Origin: Lithospermum erythrorhizon
Lineage: Eukaryota; Streptophyta; Magnoliopsida; Boraginales; Boraginaceae
Length of the DNA stretch: 64,000 nucleotides
Direction of reading: 5' to 3'
Assembly (NCBI GenBank): GCA_019722365.1
Contig: JADFUC010000226.1
Span: 93,928-157,927 of the forward strand
Below, piece after piece: positions 10,847 through 22,470 of the stretch. The position numbers and the translations under genes were made by a program. The notes under the pieces are model-generated. The model was not told where the DNA came from and made no database searches. It worked only from the letters and a program-made list of their open reading frames with translations. Position 1 is the first letter of the stretch. Each line of letters starts with the position of its first letter.

Positions 10847-11220
10847 ATAATCCCGCTGCTTAGTGATTATCATGTAATTGACACATACTACTTTTTTGAC
10901 AAGAGCGCTGCAGGGAGGATGTTGCATAAAGCCTGTGAGGAGCCCGGACTCATACATAGAGATGTGGAGTGTAATTGCGCGTAAGCAAGAATGTAAGATT
11001 TGCATGCTCCTTATTTGTAATTCTGCATCATACGAATCCTTCATTATACAGCCTACCCCTGCACTCGGCATACATTAGCACCGAATCGGGTTACCAAATC
11101 ATTACATTTTTAACACAGTTTTTATTTTATTACGCTGAGTCATGTCACTATAGTATTAATAATCGTGTAGTAACAACTGATACTTTGAAGTATACGACTA
11201 CACTTTTCATATATAAATAA
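10847..11220. other. No recognisable feature
   Basis: DNA between the LTR end and the EGF-like pseudogene. Two short opposite-strand reading frames overlap here but show no family motif or codon support. Confidence 0.4.
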
Positions 11221-12003
11221 GATTCTTAGGATCGAAAAATGACTCATTATTGGGAAGGGGTGGAGCTAGAGGAGCCGTTTTCATGCACGATTAATTGAGA
11301 GAACCTGCAACATACAGAAACATAAATTTTAATACCTATGTAATTTACTTGTACTATTGTAAAAAACACCAAAAAACGACATGAAAACCGACTTATTAAG
11401 AAGCAAAGCCAAATTGATTAATGAAAAAAACTTACAATTTGGAATGACACAAGGGAAGAACTCTAGATCATCAGCATCATTGTCGTTTTCATCGTCGAAA
11501 GGAGTGTGCTTCACATCTACATTTGAAATTGAATGCTTCTCCTGGAGCTGCCTCACACTTTCCCGTGCCACAGTTCTTCTCATTGCATATGTTTTCTGCA
11601 TTGTTTTCTATAGGTAATTTTAACATGAAGAAAAAAAGTGTACTTATATGGTTTTGATAGAAGAAAACTAACTTCAGTTAGCTAAAAGATGTGAATTACT
11701 CTCTTAAAGTTTTGTATTAATCAATGTGTGTACTAAAATAAGCACATGATAGAAAATAAATTGATTAAATAAGCATATGAAATAGTGGTAGAAACGCTGC
11801 TACAAAAAATATTCTTTTTGGTGTACGTCAATTAAACATTTTTTCGGATAATTGGTTTTCAAGTGAATTTTTCTAGCAGTGTAAGAACATGTACCTAATT
11901 GGCTAGGAGGCAAGTTATTGTCCCACCAATTTTCTTGTGAGGCAAAAGGAAGCATAACAAAGATAAGAGCAGCAAAATAAACATTCCTGATAGGCAAAGC
12001 CAT
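11221..12003 (-). pseudogene. EGF-like secreted protein gene fragment, three exons, disrupted
   Basis: Exon 1 (12003-11895) encodes a 36-residue N-terminus starting MALPIRNVYFAALIFVMLPF, a clear signal peptide, and ends at a GTACAT donor. Exon 2 (11595-11436) starts after TGCAG and ends at a GTAAGT donor. It gives a cysteine pattern 'ICNEKNCGTGKCEAAPGE' then 'FKCRCE', and after a shift of frame 'DDLEFFPCVIPNC'. Exon 3 (11304-11221) starts after TTGCAG and reads 'SLN', a TAA stop (11291-11293), then 'SCMKTAPLAPPLPNNESFFD', after which similarity ends. This C..CG.G.C...C.C...FLPCVIPNC layout matches plant secreted EGF-like proteins. The frameshift in exon 2, the stop in exon 3 and the missing second EGF module mark it as a pseudogene, or as a gene with sequence errors. 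Confidence 0.65.
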
Positions 12004-12907
12004 AGTTCAAGTTTGGCTTTCCCTTGTAATGAAAATCAAGAATGCATTTATGTTACATAACTATGTGCCATCGATAAGGTATATATACTCTGAATGAGAC
12101 TAATAATGCAGTAACATAATTTCTAATGTCAAAAGTATACTATTCTCATGTACTTACACCAATTATATTAATCCTTCAATCAAAAAAATGATTGTTAATA
12201 GTGATCAAAATTAACATCTTTTATTTGTACTTTTCAAAATTATCATGTTAATATTAGTAAAGTAAGTTGACAATAATACAGTTTGATATATTTTACATCA
12301 AATATTATACAAAATGTACAAATTCAAAATTGGAAAAATTAATCATCTAAAATCAAAACTTGATAAGGTTTTAGGAATGGAGGAAATATTTATTCTACTT
12401 TGTTCTTATTTTTAAAAATCTACATGTATCTTTAACTTTGATCAATTCAATCAAGTAGTCTTTTAGTTGAAAGGTTAAGAGATATTTTATAATTTGAGGA
12501 CTTAATGTCTTTGAACCCCTTGAATTGTGTCATAAAATATAATCTTGTATATATTTTTTCAAGAAACTGGTGCTAGGGAGAACCTTCCCATATCTGTTGT
12601 CCCATTCAATACGAAAGTCATGTTCCTCATGTAGGAAAATATGTCCTTCCATCGTTGAAGTGGCTCATCATGTTCCTCATGCAGAAAATATCTCCTTCCA
12701 TCGCTGAATATAATAATGGCTTTGCTATGTGTTCTATTGCTAATCTTAATATAATTCCTTGTTTTAAGATACAAGTATACTAATGCTCAAATACACCGAA
12801 GATTCAGGTCTTAGCTGATACTCACACCGAAATACGCCACCGGAAGATATCAAGGTTAACTGTATTTACAACTAAACTTTATAATGTAATAAAATAAGAA
12901 TTAAGGA

Positions 12908-12962
<55 letters not shown>

Positions 12963-13462
12963 TTACTTTTATAAATTGGCCTATAAGAACTTAAAAATAG
13001 CTAAGGAAGCCTATAATAATTTAAAACGTACAAAACAAGTCCTTTAAAAATCTTAATAGAACAAAATCTTAATAGCACCTAACTTTCTACCATATATACA
13101 TTGCTTCATTATTCGTAGTTAGAGTATCATCGAGTTGATTTGATCCGGATTTCACTATATTCAAACCGGCTTAATTGTCGAGTTAACCCGTAACTTGCCT
13201 AAATACAAAATAGAGTTTAAAGGTAGATCCGGAACCAGTTCAAAATAGGGGTCCCAACCAAGTGAAAACCGAATACTCAATTTAATTTGATACTCGAAGT
13301 ATTACTTATATAGTTTAACTAATATTAATAATACACGTTAGCTAGCCTAATGCTCACTACTATTAATGACGAAGCACATGCTCGAGTCACATAATGATGA
13401 GAAGATTGAATTAAAAAAGAAAATGTATATAATTAAATTTATTTAAAACCAAATAATCACTT
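12004..13462. other. AT-rich intergenic DNA, no gene seen
   Basis: Upstream of the EGF-like pseudogene. It holds a (TA)n microsatellite and a duplicated 'catgttcctcatg..gaaaatat..ccttccatcg' phrase at about 12619-12655 and 12668-12703. No coding exon was recognised. Confidence 0.45.
12909..12962. repeat. (TA)n microsatellite
   Basis: About 27 TA dinucleotides with one TG interruption. Confidence 0.95.
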
Positions 13463-13470
13463 ACTAACAG
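13463..13470. repeat. 8-bp target-site duplication, left copy
   Basis: ACTAACAG precedes the element. ACTAACAA follows it at 14576-14583, with one mismatch. Eight base pairs is the hAT duplication length. Confidence 0.7.
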
Positions 13471-14575
13471 TAGGGCTGTTGGTGGACCTGACGACAGAAC
13501 CGGCCCGGCTCTAATTCCTGGTCCGAAAGTCCACTGAAAGGGGACCGGATCCGCCCGATCCAACATTCGATCCGGTGATCCAACCGATCCGACTGTGACC
13601 AAACCGATCCGATCCGGGTTTTTTAATATAAAAAAAAACCTAATATTCAAGAATCAAGATCAGCGAATTAAATCAAACTCACCATATGAGTTTTCACTCA
13701 CTGGCCACTGGATTTCACTAATCCTCACTCCCCGCGCCCACTTTCAATGATTCCGCCTCTTCCTCCGGCTCCAACGGTCCCGACCTTCTATCTGCTCATC
13801 CGATCATTCTTCTCCTCTCAATAAGAATAAGGCTTTCTTTCTCCTTTAATTTTTAAATTGAAATATGTTTGATTCTGGTTTATTTAGTTTAATTCACAGA
13901 AATTCATTGATTTTCAAGGCTAAGGTGCTAATGAATTGTTATTTGATTTTTGTGTTATTAATTTATTATTTTCTCGAATTCGTTATTTTTTTTGTATTTA
14001 CGATTTCTTTTTTGTGACAGTTTAATTCTTTTTTATATTTTCTCGAATTGTTAAATATGTTTTAATTAGTTTATTTTCATTTATTTTTGTATTTTCAATT
14101 TTACAACTATGTAAATATGTTTTTATTTTCGCTTTTTCAATTTATGTAAATATGTTTGTATTTTCAATTATGCTTTTGCATTTACTAATTTTTGTTCATA
14201 ATGCTGATCTTATTTCGCTTTGTTTTTTAATGAATTTGGAAATTTTGGAGTACGGAACGGAAACGGACGACCGTGAATTTTTCTGATTTATTGTACCTTC
14301 TGTGTTTCGTTGTGTCTTACCCTCAAAGTTTGATCTCGATACTATCTGATCCGGTTTCCGGATATCGGATACTATCGAACCGGATATTATATATCTGATA
14401 CTACCTTGACGGGATGGATTCTCACCGACCGTTCCGAATGGACCAAACCGACTGCTCGGGATCGATCCGTCCGTCCGAATCTCTGACCCGGACATATTGG
14501 GTCCGTCCGTCCGACCGACACTGTAACCGTCCGGTTCCGACTGTGAAAACCGTCCGGACCGACCGAACAACACTA
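13471..14575. mobile_element. Non-autonomous hAT element (~1.1 kb)
   Basis: The left end TAGGGCTGTTGGTGGACC and the reverse complement of the right end, TAGTGTTGTTCGGTCGGTCC, form an imperfect terminal inverted repeat. An 8-bp duplication flanks it. Both ends carry dense CCGATCC/CCGTCCG/CCGGTT-type subterminal motifs (13500-13615 and 14345-14570), as hAT transposases bind. The middle is AT-rich and encodes no transposase, so movement would need an enzyme supplied elsewhere. The hAT element at 40251-44233 has similar CCGG-rich ends but is not obviously its direct parent. Confidence 0.75.
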
Positions 14576-14583
14576 ACTAACAA
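14576..14583. repeat. 8-bp target-site duplication, right copy
   Basis: ACTAACAA, matching 13463-13470 at seven of eight positions. Confidence 0.7.
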
Positions 14584-15700
14584 GACGGTTACTTAATTAC
14601 TAACAAGCATTTCAATAATTCTAAAAAAAAAATTTGTCACATTCAAACGCCGCTTAAAAGTATGAAATATCGTGGTAGGCTAAATTTCATATAAGTAGAT
14701 GAACTAACGAATTATTTTAAATAATCACCTAAGCATTTCAACTTTTTAAATAGATATCTGTGCAAGCAAGATTGGGCGCCCGAACTAAAATCGGCCTTCT
14801 TAAGTTGTCGATTCCATTCGACCTCCAGCCAGCCCTGTGAGCACTCACATCACATCCTCAAGTTTGTAATAGGATCAAATCACTAAAAATGTAAAAAATA
14901 TTAATTTTTCAGCTTCCCTAAAATAGGGTGGGCCCACATAAAATTATTCACTCACCCTATTCACCCCATAAATTTATACCCTCCCTATTTTGTGGTTATT
15001 TTTTTGTTCTCCTCATATTTCCTCTTTTTTCAATGATGTAAAAAAATAAAAATAAAAAAATAAATATCTTTGATCATATTCAAATATAAATTGAAAAGAT
15101 CTCTCATTCAACACCCATATATAATATATTATTTTTTACTTTTTAAAATTTAATTTTATCCTAAATTTCTATTGACATACTTTTAAATATTTTCCATTTT
15201 CTCAATTTTTCGTAGAATAATAATAAAGAAGTCAAGCAGTTAACATATATATAAAAAGCGAACCCAAAAATTAGAAAAGGGTATTTGGATTGTTTTGAAA
15301 TTTAATTTTGCCTTCAAATAAAAACATATTTAATAGTGGACGTATGAAATAGAAATGAGGTATGATCAAGTTAATTAGATTAGATGGCCGAGTTTAATAA
15401 AGTTTGTTCAAAGAATTACCTCGCAAAATTGATTATGTGCTCAAAACTTCAAGTACATGACAAAGTTCGTGTAAAAATGTACACAGTGCCTATTTAAAGT
15501 TGAAATGCTTGTGTGCCTATTGAATGATTGTGAATTCAAAGTGGCTTAACACAGATACCAAACTTGCGGATTTCTCCTAGTGAGTTAATATACCATCCTC
15601 ATTAGGCTCAAGCTACTAAAGCGAGCTTGGCCTGATCTATAATGAAGTCGAGCCGAAATGGGCTTTCTGTGGTAGCTTTCACTAGCTCAATTCTTATATT
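14584..15700. other. Intergenic DNA, no gene seen
   Basis: AT-rich with long poly-T and poly-A stretches (about 14995-15200). I recognise no coding, RNA or terminal-repeat sequence. Confidence 0.45.
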
Positions 15701-16530
15701 ATCAATATATATATGAATAAAAATTGTTAGGTTTTACTTGATTAAAATAATAATTATCTAATAGATTACAAGAACTCTACTTAGATTATAAAAATAGTAC
15801 TTAATCAAAGATTATGTACCTACACTCAAGCCATAAATATGACCTGAGGAACCTTCTAACAACCAACGCAGGCCAGTTTCTGCTAATAAATTCACACCAA
15901 CGATTGATCAAAACCCTTACGCTTGGCTTTTACTGTAACAATTAAAAGGAAAACGAAACAACAAAGTTAAAATAAACTATTTTTTTCCTGCTTTATGTGG
16001 TTGATTGAACTTCAAAGGAGAAGAGAGAAGCTATAATTCTCAACTTCAAAAAGCTAATATCGAAAGAATCGACTATGGTAGGCCGAATTACTTATAGGCC
16101 AACACTTTGAGCCAAATAAAAAATCTCCTCAAATCCTATCATCTCCAAACGCCAAATTGCCTTAACCGAAGTCTCTAAAATCGGATTTTACCACGAACGT
16201 TTCCTTCCATGCTTCACTTGTATTACTCGAAGTTATAATCGTATTATAGTTTGATCTTTGTCGCATAAGCACTTGCGCTCGACACAAGAGTAATATATTA
16301 ATTTATGTTAACCGAACATTATATTAATATATAGATTATGAGCGGACTCTAGTAAGCCATCATAACCCCTAATGTTAATGCGAGTTAATCCTAATATGTC
16401 AATTGTCTAACAATCGAACATATATCTGAACTTATATTATTTGAATATAATTAAATGTAAGTAAATTGGTTGTACAATCAAATTGTTCAACGGACATATT
16501 TATGAGATCTAATATCTCATATTTCCAACA
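15700..16530 (-). repeat. Copia-type LTR, probably solo
   Basis: Read on the minus strand it begins TGTTGGAAATATGAGATATTAG at 16530. It contains 'ttaggggttatgatggcttac', related to 'ttaaggggttatgagcg' in the LTRs of the element at 45904-54680, and continues to a leader-like part with 'gagagaagct' and 'ctcttctcctttgaagttc' near 16000. No gag-pol lies beside it, so it is probably solo. The far end (15700) is a guess. Confidence 0.4.
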
Positions 16531-17417
16531 AAAACTATTATAGCATTAACAATTTATGAAAGATTTATTTTAAAAAAACAATGTTTAACACACTTCTTAT
16601 TGTAGTTTATCTATTTTAATATTTTATTTTGATTTTGTTAAGAAGTTTGAATATCATGTGCGCTAAGAGATGTACAATTTTAATTTTCATGTTGAATCTA
16701 TATTTATTATATCTTCAATTGAAATTGAATTATTTCATTCTTCTTCTTATCAAATAGTGATTAATGTCACTAATATTTGATTTAGTAAACTATATTTTAT
16801 TTATGATTCATCTTGATTGAATTTGAAGTTTGAAAAGATCTTGACAAACTGACCAAATGAGCCGGCTCGAGGCTCGGCTCATGCTCCTCTAGAGCTCCGT
16901 AAAACTAATTGGCCAGTTAGCTCGACTCTGCTGGAATAATTACCAAACGGACCTAAAATTTCTCGAGCTCGGATTCGGTTAAGCTCATTTACAGCTCTAC
17001 CGACCACTATCATCGACCAAACTGAAGGTGAGGCTGCTTTTGCTAAATAGAGGCAAAATATGAACTCTCAACCTCGAATAATTGACCACATCAACTGATA
17101 GTCACAATTAAGGCTTCATGCAATCATGCTTTTCCCCTTGTAATCATGAGTTGATAGATTTCTATTTTAGGATAGAAGAAGAAGATTGACAAGAGCTGGT
17201 AAGGTTTTTATTTTGGCATGTTATTCAAATGCTAGGAATACATCTTGTAGGTCTGCTACTCTGCTCTATATGTTAAGCGATGTAACAAATAGACATAGCA
17301 CAAAAATAAACACATCCTGTAAGAACTTTATTCATTCTACACTGAAAAATCTCAAACAACCAGAATACCAAGAATCCAAGATATGACTCAGGTCAATTTC
17401 ACAGAACAATAGCTAGT
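16531..17417. other. Intergenic DNA with GCTCG-rich transposon-end-like segment
   Basis: Mostly AT-rich. At about 16858-17000 a run of 'ggctcgaggctcggctcat', 'gttagctcgactc' and 'ctcgagctcggattcgg' ends in 'ctcatttacagctctaccg', a composition typical of the ends of plant non-autonomous hAT-like elements. A matching opposite end and target duplication were not found, so no element is called. Confidence 0.35.
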
Positions 17418-19032
17418 TTATTTCTTTGGTAGTGGCGTATCGGAAAAATAAAATGAGGTCCTATATAGATTATTGGAAATCGGTGGTCCTGCCACCTCAT
17501 CGATTGGCACTGCATCGGAAAGCTCTTTTAGGTCGTCTTCTCCAAGCTTCACTTTCACAGAACCAATGTTATCATGTAGGTTGCGAATCTTGGTAGTCCC
17601 TGCAAGTTCAATTTGGTCAAATCATATCAATGTTTTAACTCTACGATTGTATGTTTCTGAAAATTAGTTACACACGTTAGCCATCGTTTCGACTAGTGAC
17701 TTACCAGGTATAGGTACAACATCATCCCCCTGATGAAGAACCCAAGCAACTGCAAGTTGAGCAGGAGTGCATCCATGCTTTTTTGCTAATGACTCAAGAC
17801 GGAAATATATCTGCTTGTTCTTTTCAAAGTTCTCACCAGTAAACCTGGGGTGTACATTCTGATAATCCCAAAAGTTTCACAAGTATTAAAAGCAGAACAT
17901 CATGTGATTATTTACCAGGGATCCTAAGAAAACTGAGCAAATTGCATACTTCAAAAAACATGGCATACCAAATAACTATTTTGAGGGACACTTTCCACAA
18001 TAGCTTTGCCTGCAAATATACTCCAATTCCAAGTTCCCTAATTATATTGAAAATGAACGAAGAAAAAATAAGTATCTCATTGAATAAACAAGAAAAGGAG
18101 AAAAGAAAAAAGATCCCCAAAAAAATTCTTTCAATGAACTCTAGACCTGCAACAAGGAATTATTTCTTCTTCAACGTCCCGAGTCCATAGGGAGAGTTCA
18201 TTTTGAACAGCAGTAATAGGATCTACAGCATGTGCCCTTTTTATTGTATTTGCATTAGCTTCTGATAGTCCAATGTATTTTATTTTACCTTCCTCAACTA
18301 ACTTCTTAAGTTCAGTCATCTGCAAACACACAAAAGGTTACATTGCATCAGATTTATAATTTTATAATGTTGTCTCCTAGAAATCGATACAAACTTAGGA
18401 AAGTAAATTTACAGTTAATGATCAATCATAGGAGATCCAATGAGGTGAAAACAGGAAAACTAGAAGCACTCACAGTTTCCTCAATTGGAACGGTTGTATC
18501 AATCCGGTGTATGTAATAAAGATCTATACAATCTACCCCAAGACACTTCAGGCTAGCCTCTCAACAGGACCGCACATATTCTGGAGTACCCTTCATTATG
18601 ACTTGTGTCGGTTCAATTTTGTAGCTAGCTGGATCTTCTCTCGAGGCAACTGCTTCATTGCCTACAAAATGTATATATATACAGTTACATGTAGGAGGAT
18701 ATTCGATTAGTAATAAGCATTTTTGCAGGATATCTTATAATCTACCACTGTGAAATAGACTTATGAGCATGTAGTACTCGGATTAGCTATGACAATGCAA
18801 CTTAATTTAACCGAAATTTAGGAATCCCACCGAACTTATAAATGGATGGTTAATGAATTACCTTTCCCGCCAAATATTCATTAGCATGATCTGCTCCATA
18901 AACATCAGAGGTATCGAAAAATGTAACCCCTCCATGGAAAGCCTCCTTCATAATGGCGACTCCTTCATCCTCCGGTAGGGGATTGTTGTAGACTCCAGTC
19001 AGTCCCATACAACCGAAACCTAGTTTAGAAAC
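17418..19032 (-). pseudogene. Aldo-keto reductase (perakine reductase/PCNT115-like), disrupted
   Basis: Six of the expected exons are readable: 19032-18862 (57 codons, 'VSKLGFGCMGLTGVYNNP', 'VTFFDTSDVYG'), 18661-18474 ('KQLPREKIQLATK', '[16 protein letters not shown]'), 18319-18147 ('[19 protein letters not shown]', '[11 protein letters not shown]'), 18037-17969, 17858-17705 ('HPRFTGENFEKN', 'LAVAWVLHQGDDVVPIPG') and 17599-17418 ('DDLKELSDAVPIDEVAG', stop). The family reduces aldehydes and ketones with NADPH in the cytosol. The Asp, Tyr, Lys and His of the catalytic tetrad are all visible. Damage: no first exon with the start; a frame-shifting gap of about 16 nt after 'LATK'; a TGA at 18561-18563 in a Cys codon; and a gap of about 28 nt in the 69-nt exon, removing the usual 'PYSPLGRGFF' region. 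The splice sites and final exon are otherwise intact, so decay is recent or partly sequence error. Confidence 0.85.
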
Positions 19033-21539
19033 CTGCATATACATTCGATGAATCAGGACATAGGAGGGTTCCAGGAACAAGCTAAATCGCTCCCTCTACC
19101 CGTTTTCAGTACGAGTATTTCACCTCAGCCAATCCCCAATAACAAATGTACAGATAAGTCATAGCATTGGATGCCGAATCAGACATCAAATTTGAATCTT
19201 TCATAACTATTTATAAACATCAAGCAGCACAATCCCAAGTTTGTTCATAGCTGCTCAAGCAGTTATTTAAAACGTAAGATATTAAATGCTTGATTCACAT
19301 GTTATGCGTATATGTAATTTTAACCGTAATTTTAACATAATTTTAACCGTAATTTTATCCATTTGGGTTCGGAGGAACCTTAGTGTTTAATCGTGTCGGT
19401 TCTAACTGGCGAGAATGGTTATAAATTCGAGACCACTCGTCGAAGTTTGGGTTAAACTTCCACTTTTCCGAAGTCTTTGCGGCGAGAAAGCGAGTTTTTA
19501 TATTGTGTGGCCATTAAATTCTACAAGAATAAGTAAATAGACAAATAGAATCGATGTATCGTACTAAACATTTACAAATAAATTGTAAAGTAAATCTTTT
19601 ATCTTTAAATCTCCATGAAGCCTGTCTAGTATCGAAGGCCTTATTACAACCCAGATCTGAAGCATTATGTTCTGTTTGAATTGATTATAATAGTAGGTTA
19701 TCGACCAATTATGTAAAAGCTACAATAAGCTAACGTATGCATTAAGCATCTTATTGAAGATGCTACGGCTTTTGCTGTCATAAACCGAAGCCAGGTTAAG
19801 CATCTGGAATTAAATAAAGTACTTGAATGATCACCATCTGAAAGCGTTAGTGGAAATCAAACTGACCTTGATGGATTTAATATCTAAGTCTTAGCTTGTA
19901 ACTTTTGCCGTCGGTGTGTCCGGATATCTGACGATTCCTGACTTTAAAATTGACGATACGTTGCTTAAATTTTAGAATTGGTGAGATTATGATTCTTTGC
20001 TTTATTTTACCCATTACAATGTATACATGTCGAAACATATGTACAGCATGAAAAATAAAACAAATGTCTGCAACGTTAGAGCGTATGATATGACCGCAGG
20101 CCTATTACATTTCAAAACTTGAAAACTAACATTTGGCCCACTATTACAATTTTAAATGTACGTACGGAATCTCCTTTGACTAGTCTTGGAATTCTGATTC
20201 AAATACACTAATCCAAGCAAACTGACGCGGCTTGTAGGAGAAACAAGAAATAAAATAAAATAAAATAAAATAAAATAATATGACTCGAATGGTCGCGCCT
20301 CTGGTAATCTGATGCGCAGAATAGTCTTCGCCGTCGCTTTCAAGTTAGGACTCATGCTGATATATATGGGCAAAGCATTAAACAATAATCCACTTAATGT
20401 GCATATATTAAATGAAATGAAAATAATTTATTGTTCATAATTGACTAATTAATTACCCGTTATATTTCTGATTAATTAATAATTAGTAAATTTTAAATTT
20501 AAAATATGTTCACACATGATTAATGACAATTATTACAATAATTACTGACACCACTTAAATTATGGAATGAGTACTTTGCAATGTTAACTCCCAAAATTTA
20601 AAAGTTATCATGAAAATATTTTCAAAAATTATCGAATAATGAAAATAATTTTGAAAATATAAATCAAATTTAATGCCATTTCAAGATATATGTTGCCAAA
20701 TCATCTTAATGGCGAAATTTACTCAGTCTAACATTTAAAACGAAATTAATAATTACCAAATAAATTTTACAAACCAAAATTATAGCTCCGTTTGGGGTTT
20801 TTCTAAAAGCGGACGAAACTTCGCTGACCAAACCGCCCGACCTCCGACTGCCAAATAAACACGCGGCCGGTCACGATGGTCTGACCAATGACTAAATTGA
20901 GCAAACGTCCAATTCGGCCGTTGAAGTTAGCGTCGATTTTTGTGTTCGGTTTTCGGTTTTCACCGGATTAATTACCAACTTTTGGCAAAACAGTTGGGCT
21001 CTAAAAATTAAAAAAATTCTGGGATTTTTCTTGAACATCAACAATATCATTATTGAACGCTTCAGAGTGGTAAGTTAATAAAAACACTTCCCAGTTCGAT
21101 TAAACCCAAAACGATCCATTCAACGAATTTTTTGATGTTAAAAAATTCAAAATTAAAAGAAACAAATGGCATAAACCTCAAGGTCAGAACACTGTTTGCC
21201 AATTTAAAATGTTTTAAATTTCAAGCCTCATTAATAAGGTGAAATGATTTCTACCTCAAATTAAAATGCAAATTCAATCATTTTAAATCCACTTTCATTT
21301 CTTTAAAATAAACTTCAAATCAATTAAAAATCAATACATGAAGTGATGATTCAGCCATGTGAAACATATATTAAAATGGAGTTGATTTTTTTCATAAACC
21401 ATATATTAAATTAATTGAATATGAAATCATGAAATAATCAAAATTCAACTAACTATCAAGCTAAGTACTGATGAGCTAGATAAAATAAAATTTGAAGCTT
21501 GAGTGGGCTCAGGGCCAATTTAAAGATCTAGTAGTTTAA
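19033..21539. other. Intergenic DNA, no gene seen
   Basis: The missing first exon of the aldo-keto reductase would be expected just above 19032, but no start plus 'PRVKLG'-type sequence was seen. The rest is AT-rich with an (AAAAT)n microsatellite. Around 20780-21000 lies a more GC-rich patch without recognisable coding. Confidence 0.4.
20248..20280. repeat. (AAAAT)n microsatellite
   Basis: About six AAAAT pentamers. Confidence 0.9.
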
Positions 21540-22470
21540 TCGTGATGGCACCGTTCTGCATTGGGTTCATAAGTCGTGTAAAATTGACATAAATGACCAT
21601 GATAAGAGTTCTTACATTTCAGCAGGCGGATTGGACGATTCCCGCGTGGTGCCTCCCGGTGAAGCCTCGAGATCCTCTCGATGCCCCATTCAGCCTGAGC
21701 GGGTAATAATGCCAGATTGCGGCAGAGAGGAGATGAGCCAGAGGCATTTCTTGCAGGATTTTGTGATGAAATGTGAATTGGAAGATTCTAGAGGAGGCTA
21801 TTTTTCTTTTGAGAGGGTGGAGGTTTGTCTTGATTCTTGCTTAACCATGAAAGCCTAATCCCTCTTTTTTTCAAATACAAGTCCCAAAATTCATAGTTAA
21901 AGCAACACAAATTCCAGAAATGGGTTAACTCCGATTCAGCATTCAGGCCATTAATGAACTTTAATTAAATACAGCCGGTTACACTAGTGAATTTTCTATT
22001 TTAGTAGCAAAGTCAATTTAAAATACAGCGAGTCCTTGCTCGAATGAGCTTTATCAAGTTATTCGCCGATCTGATTCTTGGTGGTTAAGCACAAAGTTAA
22101 CCCAATTGATGTTCATATTTTCTCCATTTGACTAATATACCAATATTGAAATACATTTCTCAATATACAAGTCTCGTTTAATTTCATTTTCAACGGAAAT
22201 ATTATTCGAATATCATTGTATGTGTGACCTTAGGCTCGGATAATATTAAGTTGTATAAGCCAATAATAATTGACCAATTGCTATTATATAGTTATCGATA
22301 GATCTAGTAAGCTCATAACCCTTAAGTGCTTGAGGAGCACACTAGTAATATACCATACTAAAATTGTTCTTCAGTTTGATGTGCATTTAACCAACCGGTA
22401 AATGAATGAAATCACTGATTAGCCATGACGGGCACAATAAAGGGAATCGATTCTCGTGATTTCAAAATAC
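21540..22470 (-). repeat. 3' LTR of the minus-strand copia element
   Basis: On the minus strand it begins near 22470 with 'gaaatcacgagaatcgattcc' (compare 'gaaatcgatgagaattggttcc' at 45909). It contains 'gtatattactagtgtg', 'aagggttatgag', 'caattggtcaattattatt' and 'aaggtcacaca' in the same order as the plus-strand LTR, and ends about 930 bp on near 'gaacggtgcc'. The short plus-strand reading frame at 21631-21858 is inside it and is not a gene. Confidence 0.65.

Noticed and set aside
15595..17000. A single non-autonomous element spanning the GCTCG-rich ends
   Set aside because: The left candidate ('gctcaagctactaaagcgagc') does not invert onto the right end, and no target duplication was found.
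21631..21858. 75-residue plus-strand ORF as a gene
   Set aside because: It lies antisense within the LTR of the minus-strand copia element and has no family similarity.
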